From: Actinomadura sp. NAK00032
GTDB taxonomy: Bacteria; Actinomycetota; Actinomycetes; Streptosporangiales; Streptosporangiaceae
NCBI RefSeq assembly: GCF_013364275.1
Contig: NZ_CP054932.1
Location: forward strand, 2,976,001-3,040,000
Direction of reading: 5' to 3'
DNA length: 64,000 nt
Under the pieces are notes generated by a model. That model saw only the letters and a list, made by a program, of their open reading frames with translations, searched no databases and was not told the DNA's origin. Numbering within the stretch: position 1 is the first letter of the stretch; each line of letters opens with the position of its first letter. Both the position numbers and the translations under genes were made by a program. This document shows positions 39,487 through 48,519 of the stretch, piece by piece.

Positions 39487-40530
39487 GTGCTGTCGACCAC
39501 ACCGCCGCCGCTGCTCACCGAGCGGCCGGCCGGCCCGCCGCGCCGCTCGCGGCAGGCCGCCGGGTTCCTCGCCGCGGTGCTGCTCCTGCTCACGACCGCC
39601 GTGCTCAGCCTCGCGGTCGGCGCCAAACCGCTGTCGCCGGCGCAGGCCTGGGACGGGCTGTTCGACCCCGGCTCGGCCGCGTACACGGTCGTCCACGAGA
39701 TGCGCCTCCCGCGCACCCTGCTCGGCCTGCTGGCCGGGACGGCGCTCGGGCTCGCCGGCGCGGTGATGCAGGCGCTCACCCGCAACCCGCTCGCCGACCC
39801 CGGCATCCTCGGCATCAACGCGGGCGCGTCCGCCGCGGTCGTCACCGCGATCTCGTTCCTCGGCATCACCTCCTTCACCGGCTTCGTGTGGTTCGCGTTC
39901 GCGGGCGCCGGCGCGGTCGCCGTGCTGCTCTACGCGGTCGGCGGCGGGCGCGGCGCCACGCCCGCCCGGCTCGCGCTCGCCGGGTCCGCGCTGAACGCCG
40001 CGCTGTTCTCCTACGTGAACGCCGTGCAGCTGCTGGACACCGCGGCCCTCGACCGGATCCGCTTCTGGACGGTCGGCTCCCTCGCCGCCGCGCAGCAGTA
40101 CACGGTCGTGCGCGTCGCCCCGTTCGTCCTCGTCGGCCTGGTGCTCGCGCTGCTGCTCGCCCGCCCGCTCAACGCGATGGCGATGGGCGAGGACGCGGCC
40201 CGCGCGCTCGGCGCCGACCCCGGCCGCGCCCGGATCACCGCGATCGTCGCCGTCACGCTGCTGTGCGGCGCGGCGACGGCCGCGTGCGGGCCGATCATCT
40301 TCGTCGGGCTGATGGTGCCGCACCTCGTCCGCTCGCTGACCGGCCCGGACCTGCGGCGGCTGCTGCCGTTCTGCGCGGTCCTGTCGCCCGCGCTGATGCT
40401 GGCGGCGGACGTCCTCGGCCGCGTCGTCGTCCGGCCGTCGGAGCTGCAGGTCGGCATCGTGATGGTCGTCGCCGGCGGGCCCGTCTTCCTGTACTTCGTG
40501 CGCCGCCCGTTCGGGAAGGCACTGTCATGA
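39487..40530 (+). CDS. FecCD-type siderophore ABC permease, first subunit
   Basis: GTG 39487 follows GAGGGGG by about eight bases; TTG 39466 is less likely as it abuts the iron box. The 347 residues have about nine or ten membrane helices and family blocks RLPRTLLGLLAGTALGLAGAVMQALTRNPLADPGILG and GPIIFVGLMVPHLVR. It pairs with the next gene to form the channel of the importer. Confidence 0.93.
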   Translation: MLSTTPPPLLTERPAGPPRRSRQAAGFLAAVLLLLTTAVLSLAVGAKPLSPAQAWDGLFDPGSAAYTVVHEMRLPRTLLGLLAGTALGLAGAVMQALTRNPLADPGILGINAGASAAVVTAISFLGITSFTGFVWFAFAGAGAVAVLLYAVGGGRGATPARLALAGSALNAALFSYVNAVQLLDTAALDRIRFWTVGSLAAAQQYTVVRVAPFVLVGLVLALLLARPLNAMAMGEDAARALGADPGRARITAIVAVTLLCGAATAACGPIIFVGLMVPHLVRSLTGPDLRRLLPFCAVLSPALMLAADVLGRVVVRPSELQVGIVMVVAGGPVFLYFVRRPFGKALS

Positions 40531-41633
40531 GCGGAGCGAACTCGGGGGGTGTGGGGGGTCGTCCCCCCACGGCGGACACGCTCGTGAGCCGCGCGCCCCG
40601 TGCCGCCGTCGTCCGGACGCCGGGCGGCATGTCGTTCCGGTTCCACCCGCGCGCGTTCGCCGTCGCGGCGCTCTGCCTTGCCCTGGCGCTCGGCGCCGGG
40701 GTGCTGCTCATCGGCAGCGGCGACTTCCCGATGAGCCCCGCCGACGTCGTCGCGACCCTGCTCGGCCAGGGCACGCCCGCCGACTCGCTGATCGTCAACC
40801 AGATCCGGCTGCCGCGGGTGGCGGCGGCGCTCGCCGTCGGCGCCGCGCTCGGCCTGGGCGGCGCGATCTTCCAGTCGCTGACCCGCAACCCGCTCGGCAG
40901 CCCCGACATCCTCGGGTTCACCCAGGGCGCGGCGAGTGGCGTCCTCGCGGTGATCGTGCTGACCGGCGGCGGCACCGTCGCGGTCGCGGCGGGCGCGGCC
41001 GGCGGCGGGCTGCTCACCGGCCTGGTCGTGTGGGCGGCGGCGGGCCGGCACGGCGCGCACGGCCAGCGGCTCATCCTCGTCGGCATCGGCGTCGCGGCGA
41101 TCCTCACCGGCGTGAACGGCTACCTGCTCACCGAGGCGGACATCACCGAGGCCGCCCGCGCCGTGCTGTGGCTGACCGGCAGCCTGGACGGCCGCGACTG
41201 GGCCGACGCCGCGCCGGTGCTCGCCGGGCTCGCCGTCCTCGGGCCGCTCGTCCTCGTCGGCTGCGGGCGGGCGCTGCGGATGCTGGAGATGGGCGACGAC
41301 GCCGCGCACGGCCTCGGCGTCCCCATCGAGCGGGTCCGGCTGATCATGCTGGCCGCGGCCGTGCTGCTCGTCTCGCTCGCCGCGGCGGCGGCCGGGCCGG
41401 TCGCGTTCGTCGCGCTGACCGCGCCGCAGCTCGCCCGGCGCCTCACCCGCACGACCGGCCCCAACCTGCTGCCCGCGACGTGCATGGGGGCGGCGCTGCT
41501 TGTCGGCGCCGACTGGGTCGCGCAGCGCGCCTTCCCGGGGCACCAGCTCCCGGTCGGCGTGGTGACCGGGCTCCTCGGCGGCGGGTACCTGGTCTGGCTT
41601 CTGGTGACCGAACGCAAGACGGGACGGATCTGA
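40527..41633 (+). CDS. FecCD-type siderophore ABC permease, second subunit
   Basis: ATG 40527 overlaps the first permease (ATGA); 368 residues. An unusual hydrophilic N-terminus of about 45 residues comes before the first helix; ATG 40629 (MSFRFHPRA) could be an alternative start. Family blocks RLPRVAAALAVGAALGLGGAIFQSLTRNPLGSPDILGF and AGPVAFVALTAPQLARRL are present. Confidence 0.92.
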   Translation: MSGANSGGVGGRPPTADTLVSRAPRAAVVRTPGGMSFRFHPRAFAVAALCLALALGAGVLLIGSGDFPMSPADVVATLLGQGTPADSLIVNQIRLPRVAAALAVGAALGLGGAIFQSLTRNPLGSPDILGFTQGAASGVLAVIVLTGGGTVAVAAGAAGGGLLTGLVVWAAAGRHGAHGQRLILVGIGVAAILTGVNGYLLTEADITEAARAVLWLTGSLDGRDWADAAPVLAGLAVLGPLVLVGCGRALRMLEMGDDAAHGLGVPIERVRLIMLAAAVLLVSLAAAAAGPVAFVALTAPQLARRLTRTTGPNLLPATCMGAALLVGADWVAQRAFPGHQLPVGVVTGLLGGGYLVWLLVTERKTGRI

Positions 41634-42443
41634 ATGAAGGACGCCAACGCGCGGCTCACCGGCACGGGACTCACCCTCGCCTACGACAAGCGCACCATCA
41701 CCGAGAACCTCGACGTGGCCGTGCCCGACGGCTCGTTCACCGTCATCGTCGGCCCGAACGCGTGCGGCAAGTCGACGCTGCTGCGGGCGCTCGCCCGGAT
41801 CCTGAGGCCGGCCGCCGGATCGGTCGTGCTGGACGGCCGGCCCATCGCCGGCTGGCCCGCCAAGAAGCTCGCCCGGACGCTCGGGCTGCTGCCGCAGTCG
41901 TCCATCGCGCCGGAGGGCATCACGGTCGCCGACCTGGTGTCGCGCGGCCGGTACCCGCACCAGAGCCTGCTGCGGCAGTGGTCCCGGGAGGACGAGCGGG
42001 TCGTCGCCGAGTCGATGGCCGCGACCGGCGTCCAGGACCTCGCCGCCCGCCCCGTGGACGAGCTGTCGGGCGGGCAGCGGCAGCGCGTCTGGATCGCGAT
42101 GGCGCTCGCCCAGCAGACCCCGCTGCTGCTGCTCGACGAGCCGACGACCTACCTCGACATCGCGCACCAGATCGAGGTCCTCGACCTGTGCGCGCGGCTG
42201 CACGAGGAGGGCCGCACGGTCGTCGCGGTGCTGCACGACCTGAACCACGCGGCCCGCTACGCCACCCACATGATCGCCATGCGGGACGGCCGGATCGTCG
42301 CCGAGGGCGCGCCCGCCGCGGTCGTCACGTCCGAGCTGGTCGAGCAGGTGTTCCGGCTGCCGTGCCGGGTGATCGACTGCCCGGAGACGGGGACGCCGCT
42401 CGTCGTCCCGGCCGCCCGCGCCCGGGTGCCCGCCCTGCGCTGA
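41634..42443 (+). CDS. Siderophore ABC transporter ATPase
   Basis: ATG 41634 follows the permease stop directly; 269 residues. Walker A is VGPNACGKSTLLRAL, the Q-loop LLPQSS, the signature LSGGQRQRVWIAMAL, Walker B LLLLDEPTTYLD and switch histidine in VLHDLNHAARYA. It matches the FepC/FecE family and completes the importer. Confidence 0.95.
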   Translation: MKDANARLTGTGLTLAYDKRTITENLDVAVPDGSFTVIVGPNACGKSTLLRALARILRPAAGSVVLDGRPIAGWPAKKLARTLGLLPQSSIAPEGITVADLVSRGRYPHQSLLRQWSREDERVVAESMAATGVQDLAARPVDELSGGQRQRVWIAMALAQQTPLLLLDEPTTYLDIAHQIEVLDLCARLHEEGRTVVAVLHDLNHAARYATHMIAMRDGRIVAEGAPAAVVTSELVEQVFRLPCRVIDCPETGTPLVVPAARARVPALR

Positions 42444-42474
42444 GCCGCCCGCGCCGGACCGGCGCGCCGAGAAT

Positions 42475-42509
42475 CGTTGTAGGCTTATAACCGTTATATG
42501 CCTACAACG
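42475..42509. promoter_or_regulatory. Operator palindrome upstream of the MFS/MarR unit
   Basis: CGTTGTAGGCTTATAA (42475-42490) and TTATATGCCTACAACG (42494-42509) are 16-bp arms with one mismatch around CCG. The palindrome ends 12 bases before the MFS start and likely covers its promoter. The co-encoded MarR protein is the probable ligand, giving autoregulated efflux. Confidence 0.82.
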
Positions 42510-42520
42510 ATCGGAGCTCC

Positions 42521-43987
42521 GTGCCCGAGCTGAGCCACCGCCGCAGGCTCCTCGTGCTGGCCATCTGCTGCATGAGCCTGCTCATCGTCAGCCTCGACAA
42601 CACGATCCTCAACGTCGCGCTGCCCACCCTCCAGGACGACTTCGGCAGCTCCCTGTCGGGCCTGCAGTGGACGATCGACGCGTACCTGATCGTCCTCGCC
42701 TCCCTGCTGATCCTGGCCGGCTCGACCGCCGACCGGATCGGGCGGCGCCGCGTCTTCCAGACCGGGCTCGCGCTGTTCGTCGCCGGGTCGGTGCTGTGCA
42801 GCCTCGCGCCGTCCCTCGGCTGGCTCGTCGGCGCCCGCGTCGTGCAGGCGGTCGGCGGGTCGATGCTCAACCCGGTCGCCATGTCGATCATCACGAACGT
42901 GTTCACCGAGCCGCGCGAGCGGGCCCGCGCCATCGGCGTCTGGGGCGGCGTGGTCGGGCTCAGCATGGCGATGGGCCCGCTCGTCGGCGGGCTGCTCGTC
43001 GACTCCGTCGGCTGGCGGTCGATCTTCTGGCTGAACGTGCCGATCGGGCTCGCCGCGCTCGCGCTGACCGCGCTGTTCGTCCCCGAGTCGCGCGCCCCGC
43101 GGCCGCGCCGCCCCGACCCGCTCGGCCAGGGCTACCTGATCGTGCTGCTCGGGACCCTCACCTACGCGATCATCGAGGCGCCCGGCCGCGGCCTGTCCGA
43201 CCCGGCCGTCTACGGCGCCGCGCTGCTGGCCGCCGCGTCCCTCGCCGGGTTCGCCGTGCACGCGGTGCGCGCCCCCGAGCCGCTGATCGACATGCGCTTC
43301 TTCCGCAGCGTCCCGTTCTCCGGCGCGACGCTCATCGCCATCAGCGGGTTCGCGGCGCTCGGCGGGTTCCTGTTCCTCAACACGCTCTACCTGCAGAACG
43401 TCCGGGGCCTGTCGGCGCTGCACGCCGGGCTGTACCTGCTGCCGATGGCCGCGATGACCGCCGTGTGCGGCCCGCTGTCGGGACGGCTCGTCGGCAGCCG
43501 CGGCCCGCGGCTGCCGCTGCAGCTCGCCGGGGCGGCGATGCTGGCGAGCGCGCTGCTGTTCGCCGCGTTCGACGCCGAGACCCGTGACGCCACCCTGTTC
43601 GCGTCCTACATCCTGTTCGGCATCGGGTTCGGGATGGTGAACTCGCCGATCACCAACACCGCCGTGTCCGGGATGCCGCGCGCCCAGGCCGGCGTCGCCG
43701 CCGCGGTCGCCTCCACCAGCCGGCAGATCGGGCAGGCCCTCGGCGTCGCGGTGATCGGCGCGGTGCTCGCCGCCGGGACGTCCGGCGCGCCCGGCGCGGC
43801 CGCCTTCACCGCCGCCGCCCGCCCGGCATACTGGATCCTGACCGGATGCGCCGCCGCCGTCCTCGTGCTCGGCACGGCCACCACCGGCCGGCGGGCCGCC
43901 CGCAGCGTCGCGCGCGTGGCCGGCCTGTTCGACGCCGGCGACCCGGCCCCAGACGGATCCCCTGTGACGGGAGCGAGCGCCCGATGA
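42521..43987 (+). CDS. MFS multidrug efflux transporter, DHA2 (14-TM) family
   Basis: GTG 42521 gives 488 residues with about 14 membrane helices. DHA2 motifs are clear: LDNTILNVALPTLQDDFGSS (motif D1), WTIDAYLIVLASLLILAGSTADRIGRRRVF (motif A), RVVQAVGGSMLNPVAMSII (motif B) and GVVGLSMAMGPLVGGLLVDSVGWRSIFWLN (motif C, proton antiport). It should expel lipophilic drugs or a metabolite. It is coupled to marR by an ATGA overlap. Confidence 0.93.
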   Translation: MPELSHRRRLLVLAICCMSLLIVSLDNTILNVALPTLQDDFGSSLSGLQWTIDAYLIVLASLLILAGSTADRIGRRRVFQTGLALFVAGSVLCSLAPSLGWLVGARVVQAVGGSMLNPVAMSIITNVFTEPRERARAIGVWGGVVGLSMAMGPLVGGLLVDSVGWRSIFWLNVPIGLAALALTALFVPESRAPRPRRPDPLGQGYLIVLLGTLTYAIIEAPGRGLSDPAVYGAALLAAASLAGFAVHAVRAPEPLIDMRFFRSVPFSGATLIAISGFAALGGFLFLNTLYLQNVRGLSALHAGLYLLPMAAMTAVCGPLSGRLVGSRGPRLPLQLAGAAMLASALLFAAFDAETRDATLFASYILFGIGFGMVNSPITNTAVSGMPRAQAGVAAAVASTSRQIGQALGVAVIGAVLAAGTSGAPGAAAFTAAARPAYWILTGCAAAVLVLGTATTGRRAARSVARVAGLFDAGDPAPDGSPVTGASAR

Positions 43988-44463
43988 GCACCCAGCCCGC
44001 CGCCGAGCCGGCCGCACCCACCGCGTCCGCCGGCACCGCCGAGGCCGCCGACACCGCCGCGCGGGCGTGGCGCAACCTCGGCGTCCTGGTGCACGAGCGC
44101 GGCGACCGGCGCCGCGAGGTCACCGAGGCGCTCGGGATGAGCTTCTTCCGGGTGAAGGCGCTGCGCCGCATCGCCGCCGCGCCCGCCCCGCTGCCGCTGC
44201 GCGACCTCGCCGAGCTGCTGCTCACCGACCGCCCCTACGTCACGCTCGTGGTGGACGACCTGGTCGGCCGCGGGCTGGTGGAGCGCGGCGCCAACCCCGC
44301 CGACCGCCGCTCCAAGCTCGTCACCGCGACCGACGCCGGGCGCGCCGCGGCGGCGGAGGCCGAGCGGATCCTCAGCACTCCGCCGCCGGAGCTGGCCGGC
44401 CTCCCGGCCGAGGACCTCGCCGCCCTCGACCGGATCGCGGCCCGCCTGGTCGCCGAGGACTGA
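43984..44463 (+). CDS. MarR-family regulator of the efflux gene
   Basis: ATG 43984 overlaps the MFS stop; 159 residues. After an alanine-rich start (1-28) it has the MarR winged HTH: MSFFRVKALRRIAAAPAPLPLRDLAELLLTDRPYVTLVVDDLVGRGLVERGANPADRRSK, where the wing DRRSK is diagnostic. It probably binds the 42475 palindrome and releases it when a substrate drug appears. Confidence 0.9.
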   Translation: MSTQPAAEPAAPTASAGTAEAADTAARAWRNLGVLVHERGDRRREVTEALGMSFFRVKALRRIAAAPAPLPLRDLAELLLTDRPYVTLVVDDLVGRGLVERGANPADRRSKLVTATDAGRAAAAEAERILSTPPPELAGLPAEDLAALDRIAARLVAED

Positions 44464-44482
44464 GCCCCGGGCACCGGACGGA

Positions 44483-45751
44483 TTAGGCGCCGGACGGGAC
44501 CTGGTAGGTCTCGGCCGCCTCCGACTCCATCGCCTCCCGCTCGACGACCATGCCGCCGAGCGCCTTGGCGTCCGTCCGCAGGATGTAGGTCATGCGGGTG
44601 CCGGGCTCGTCCACCTTCGAGAAGTCCATCGGGGTGCCGTAGCCGCCGTCGTGCGCGGTCGTCGACCGGTGCGCCGCGATCACGCCCTCCCGGGTGAGGT
44701 CCTTGGACTGGCACGCCTTCTTCAGCGCGTCCGCGAAGATCACGGCGCCGGTGTAGCCGTTGACCACCGCGCTGTCGCGCGGCTGCCCCGGGTACTTCTT
44801 GCCGTAGGCGTCGGCCAGCTGCTTGATCAGGGGCAGGTCGGAGGAGATCGGCGCGCCGGCGCTGGCGAGGTAGAAGCCCTTCAGCAGGGCGGGCGCGGCC
44901 GGGGTCTTCAGCAGCTGCGGGGAGAACCCGGAGTTGCTCGCGACGATCGGCACCATGATGCCCTTGGCCCGCGCGACGCCCGCCAGCGACGCCGACTGCT
45001 TCGGCCCGGCGCTCATCAGGATCGCCGTGACGCCCGCCTCCTTCAGCGCGGAGACCTGCGCGGTCATGTCGTTGTCGGTCGCCTTGATCTTCTGCTCGAC
45101 GATCGTGAGGCCGAGCTTGCCGGCCGCGTACTTGGACCCGGCGAGCGCGCTCTCGCCGTAGTCGCCCTCGAAGTAGACGTGCCCGACCTTGTCGCCCTTC
45201 TTGACCCCCTTCTCCTTGGTGAGGAAGTCCAGCGCGTTGATCATGTCGACGTCGTAGGTGGTGCCGGTGACCTGGATGTACTTGTTGCCGAGCAGCGTCG
45301 TCGCCCACGCGTTCGGGATGACGAACATCTTGTCGGAGGTGATCCGCTGGTTCAGCGCCGTCACCATCGGCGACCCGACGAACTGCGCGAGGCCGATGAC
45401 GCTCGACTGCATCTCGCTGTACCCCGCGACGGCCTTCTGGACGTCGTAGCCGTGGTCGCGGACCACCAGCTCGACCTTGCGGCCGCAGATCCCGCCCTGG
45501 GCGTTGACCTGCTCGAAGTACAGCTGCTGCGCCTGCGTGAGGCTCTTGCCGAGCGGTGCGTACACGCCGGTCAGGTCGGTCGCCGCGCCGACGCGGATCG
45601 TGGTGTCGGTGACGCCGGGGCCGGTCTTGACGCCGTCCGCGCCGGTGCCGCCGGAGCCGCCGGTGGCCTTGCCGCTGCAGCCGGACGCCAGGCCCAGCGG
45701 CAGCGCGACCGCCAGCGCGGCGACCGCCGTGAGACGTGCCGTTCGGTTCAT
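44483..45751 (-). CDS. livK: Branched-chain amino-acid-type ABC binding lipoprotein
   Basis: ATG 45751 overlaps the livM stop; 422 residues. A signal peptide with lipobox (LPLGLASGCSG, Cys about 24) precedes a type I periplasmic-binding domain: DTTIRVGAATDLTGVYAPLG, VELVVRDHGYDVQKAVAGY, GHVYFEGDYGESALAGSKYAAGKLGLTIVEQ. It should bind an amino acid or amide at the surface; the true ligand may be something other than leucine. It is the last gene of its operon, although binding proteins usually come first. Confidence 0.9.
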   Translation of the reverse strand: MNRTARLTAVAALAVALPLGLASGCSGKATGGSGGTGADGVKTGPGVTDTTIRVGAATDLTGVYAPLGKSLTQAQQLYFEQVNAQGGICGRKVELVVRDHGYDVQKAVAGYSEMQSSVIGLAQFVGSPMVTALNQRITSDKMFVIPNAWATTLLGNKYIQVTGTTYDVDMINALDFLTKEKGVKKGDKVGHVYFEGDYGESALAGSKYAAGKLGLTIVEQKIKATDNDMTAQVSALKEAGVTAILMSAGPKQSASLAGVARAKGIMVPIVASNSGFSPQLLKTPAAPALLKGFYLASAGAPISSDLPLIKQLADAYGKKYPGQPRDSAVVNGYTGAVIFADALKKACQSKDLTREGVIAAHRSTTAHDGGYGTPMDFSKVDEPGTRMTYILRTDAKALGGMVVEREAMESEAAETYQVPSGA

Positions 45752-46848
45752 GTGAGTTGCTCCTCTTGGTCGAGTCGGGTGAGGGGACGGGCGGCCCGGC
45801 GCCGGGACGCGGCGGTGCGCAGCCGCGACCACGTCCCGGCCAGGCCGCCGGGCAGGAACAGCACGACGGCGACGACGGCGGCGCCGTACAGGATCCGGGC
45901 GGCCTCGGCGGGGGAGACCCCGGCGGAGCCCGGCGCGGCGACGAGCGGCAGGTCGTCGCCGAAGCGGGTGAGGAGCTGCGGCAGGACGGACACGAACACC
46001 GCCCCGGCGACGGCCCCGGCGGCGGTGCCGAGCCCGCCGATGACGATCATGGCGAGGTAGTCCAGCGACAGGAACATGCCGAAGTAGTCCGGGACGGTCC
46101 GCCGGAACGACAGCGCGAGCAGCGCCCCGGCCGCCCCCGCGTACATCGACGACAGCACGAACACCCCGGCCCGGTAGCGCGCCACCGGCACGCCCATCAC
46201 CGCCGCCGCCGTCTCGTGGTCGCGGATGGTGTTCATCGCCCGCCCCGGCCGGCCGCGCAGGATGCCGCGCGCGATCCACGCCGCCGGGACCAGCAGCAGG
46301 ACGGCGAGGAACCACAGCCGCTCCAGCGCGCCCAGCGGCACGTTGAACAGCACCAGCTCGGGGGAGTCCTCGAAGCGGAACCCGGCGATCTCCAGCGGCG
46401 GGACGTCCCGGCCGTTGAACCCGCCGGTGACGGTCTCGGCGTTGAACAGCACGTGCTGCCCGATGAAGATCAGCGCCAGCGAGGCGATGCCGAGGTAGAC
46501 GCCGCGCAGCCGGCCGGCGATCGGGCTGAACAGCCCGCCTGCGACCCCGGCGAGGATGATCGCGCCGACGAACGCCAGCGGCGTCGGCAGCCCGAGGCCC
46601 GCCCCGTGCGGCCCCGAGTCGGACGCGAGGTACACGTACCCGTAGGCGCCGACCGCGAGGAAGAACGCGTGCCCCATCGACAGCTGCCCGGTCGCGCCGG
46701 TCAGCAGGTTCAGGCCGATGGCGCCGATCGCCGCCGACATCGCGAACAGGCCGGTCTGCAGCCAGAACGCGTCGAGGTAGAAGGGCATGGCGAGCAGCAC
46801 GAGGAGGCCCCCGGCCGCCCCAGCCAGGCGCAGCGGACGCTCAGACAC
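45748..46848 (-). CDS. livM: Liv-type ABC permease LivM
   Basis: GTG 46848 gives 366 residues with eight to ten helices. The family motif GLNLLTGATGQLSMGHAFFLAVGAY is near residue 45 and RLRGVYLGIASLAL near 115. It overlaps livH by eight bases and livK by ATGA. Confidence 0.92.
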   Translation of the reverse strand: MSERPLRLAGAAGGLLVLLAMPFYLDAFWLQTGLFAMSAAIGAIGLNLLTGATGQLSMGHAFFLAVGAYGYVYLASDSGPHGAGLGLPTPLAFVGAIILAGVAGGLFSPIAGRLRGVYLGIASLALIFIGQHVLFNAETVTGGFNGRDVPPLEIAGFRFEDSPELVLFNVPLGALERLWFLAVLLLVPAAWIARGILRGRPGRAMNTIRDHETAAAVMGVPVARYRAGVFVLSSMYAGAAGALLALSFRRTVPDYFGMFLSLDYLAMIVIGGLGTAAGAVAGAVFVSVLPQLLTRFGDDLPLVAAPGSAGVSPAEAARILYGAAVVAVVLFLPGGLAGTWSRLRTAASRRRAARPLTRLDQEEQLT

Positions 46849-47731
46849 GCGACAGCTCCCTTGTCCCGAACAGGCCCGCCGGCCGGATCAGCAGCACGGC
46901 GAGCATCACCAGGAACGGCGCCACCTCGCCGATGCCGCGCCCCATGAACGCGAGGTCGCCCTGGTAGCCGGTCGCCAGCGACTCGGTCAGCCCGACGATG
47001 AGGCCCCCGGCGAGCGCGCCTGTCGTCGAGTCGAGCCCGCCGAGGATCGCGGCCGGGAACGCCTTCATCGCGGCGAACGAGGTGCTGCGGTCCAGCCCCG
47101 GCGTGGGGAACACGGTCAGGAACAGCGCCGCGACCGCCGCCAGCGCGCCCGCGATCGCCCACGCGGCCAGCGAGACCCGCGACAGCCGGACGCCCATCAG
47201 CGCCGCCGTCTCCCCGTCCTCGGCCGCCGCCCGCATCGCCACGCCCCACGAGGTGTAGCGGAACGCCAGCAGGAACGCCGCGATCAGCACGGACGCGACG
47301 GCGAACGCGGCGATGCGGGTCTGCGCGATGCCGACGCCCGCCACGTCCACGATCTTGTTCTGCCAGGGGTCGCCCATCGACAGCACCTGCGTGCCGATCT
47401 CCCGCGTCAGCGCCGTCGTCAGCACGATGTCGACGCCGATCGTGACGATCGCGAGCACCGCGTGGTTCTCCACCCGGGCCCGGCGCAGCACCACCAGCTC
47501 CACCAGCACGCCCGCGGCCGCCGCCCCGGCGATGCCCGCGCCGAGCGCCGGCAGGAAGCCGATGTCGTCGTGCAGGACCGCCGTCACGTAGCCGCCCGCG
47601 AGCAGCAGCGACGCGTGCGCGAAGTTGACCACCTCGGTGGCCTTGAAGATGATCACGAAGCCGAGGGCGATCAGCGCGTACACCGACCCCGCCGAGACCC
47701 CGTTGACCACCAGCTCGATGAACGTGCTCAA
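46841..47731 (-). CDS. livH: Liv-type ABC permease LivH
   Basis: TTG 47731, after GGAGGG at six-base spacing and within TTGA of the livG stop, gives 296 residues. LivH blocks are NGVSAGSVYALIALGFVIIFKATEVVNFAHAS at the start and AAAEDGETAALMGVRLSRVSL in the middle. The TTG start may reduce its translation relative to neighbours. The long open frame that extends upstream of it lies in livG. Confidence 0.9.
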   Translation of the reverse strand: MSTFIELVVNGVSAGSVYALIALGFVIIFKATEVVNFAHASLLLAGGYVTAVLHDDIGFLPALGAGIAGAAAAGVLVELVVLRRARVENHAVLAIVTIGVDIVLTTALTREIGTQVLSMGDPWQNKIVDVAGVGIAQTRIAAFAVASVLIAAFLLAFRYTSWGVAMRAAAEDGETAALMGVRLSRVSLAAWAIAGALAAVAALFLTVFPTPGLDRSTSFAAMKAFPAAILGGLDSTTGALAGGLIVGLTESLATGYQGDLAFMGRGIGEVAPFLVMLAVLLIRPAGLFGTRELSRV

Positions 47732-48519
47732 GGGTTTCCCTCCGAATCCGCGGGGACGTGCGCCGCGCCGAGGTAGGCGCGGACCACGGCCGGGTCCCGC
47801 TGCACCGCCTCGGGCGCGCCACCCGCGATGCGCTTGCCGAAGTCCAGGACGGTGACCTCGTCGGCCAGCCGCATGACCATCCCCATGTCGTGCTCGACCA
47901 GCAGGACGGAGACGCCGAGGTCGGCGCGGACCCGGCCGATGACGCCGGCCATCCGCCGCCGCTCGGCGCCGTTCATCCCGGCGACCGGCTCGTCCAGGAG
48001 CAGCAGCCGGGGCTCCATCGCCAGCGCCCGCGCCAGCTCGACCCGCTTCTGGACGCCGTAGGACAGCAGCCCCACCGGCGCCGCCAGGTGCTCCGCGACC
48101 CCCACGAACCGGGCGATGTCGCGGACCCGCGCCCGGTGCCGGGCGTCCTCGCGGCGCGCCCGCGGCAGCCGCAGCCCCGCCGACGCGAACCCGGCCCGGG
48201 TGAGCCGGTGCCGCCCGAGCATCAGGTTGTCCTCGACGGTCAGGTGCCGCGACAGCGCGATGTTCTGGAACGTCCGGGCCACGCCGAGCCCCGCGATGCG
48301 GTGCGGCGGCAGCGCGGTCAGCTCCGCCCCGCCGAACCGGACGCTGCCCCCGCTCGCCCGGTACACCCCGGACAGCACGTTGAAGCACGTCGACTTGCCC
48401 GCCCCGTTGGGCCCGATGACCGCGTGGACACTGCCCTCCGCCACGCTGAACCCGACCCCGTCCAGCGCGGTCAGCCCGGCGAACCGCACGGTGAGCCCCT
48501 CCACCACGAGTTCGCTCAT
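47728..48519 (-). CDS. livG: Liv-type ABC ATPase LivG
   Basis: ATG 48519 gives 263 residues. Walker A VIGPNGAGKSTCFNVLSG, Q-loop VARTFQNIAL, signature LSYGVQKRVELARAL and Walker B LLLLDEPVAGM identify the LivG ATPase. It overlaps livF by ATGA. Confidence 0.93.
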   Translation of the reverse strand: MSELVVEGLTVRFAGLTALDGVGFSVAEGSVHAVIGPNGAGKSTCFNVLSGVYRASGGSVRFGGAELTALPPHRIAGLGVARTFQNIALSRHLTVEDNLMLGRHRLTRAGFASAGLRLPRARREDARHRARVRDIARFVGVAEHLAAPVGLLSYGVQKRVELARALAMEPRLLLLDEPVAGMNGAERRRMAGVIGRVRADLGVSVLLVEHDMGMVMRLADEVTVLDFGKRIAGGAPEAVQRDPAVVRAYLGAAHVPADSEGNP

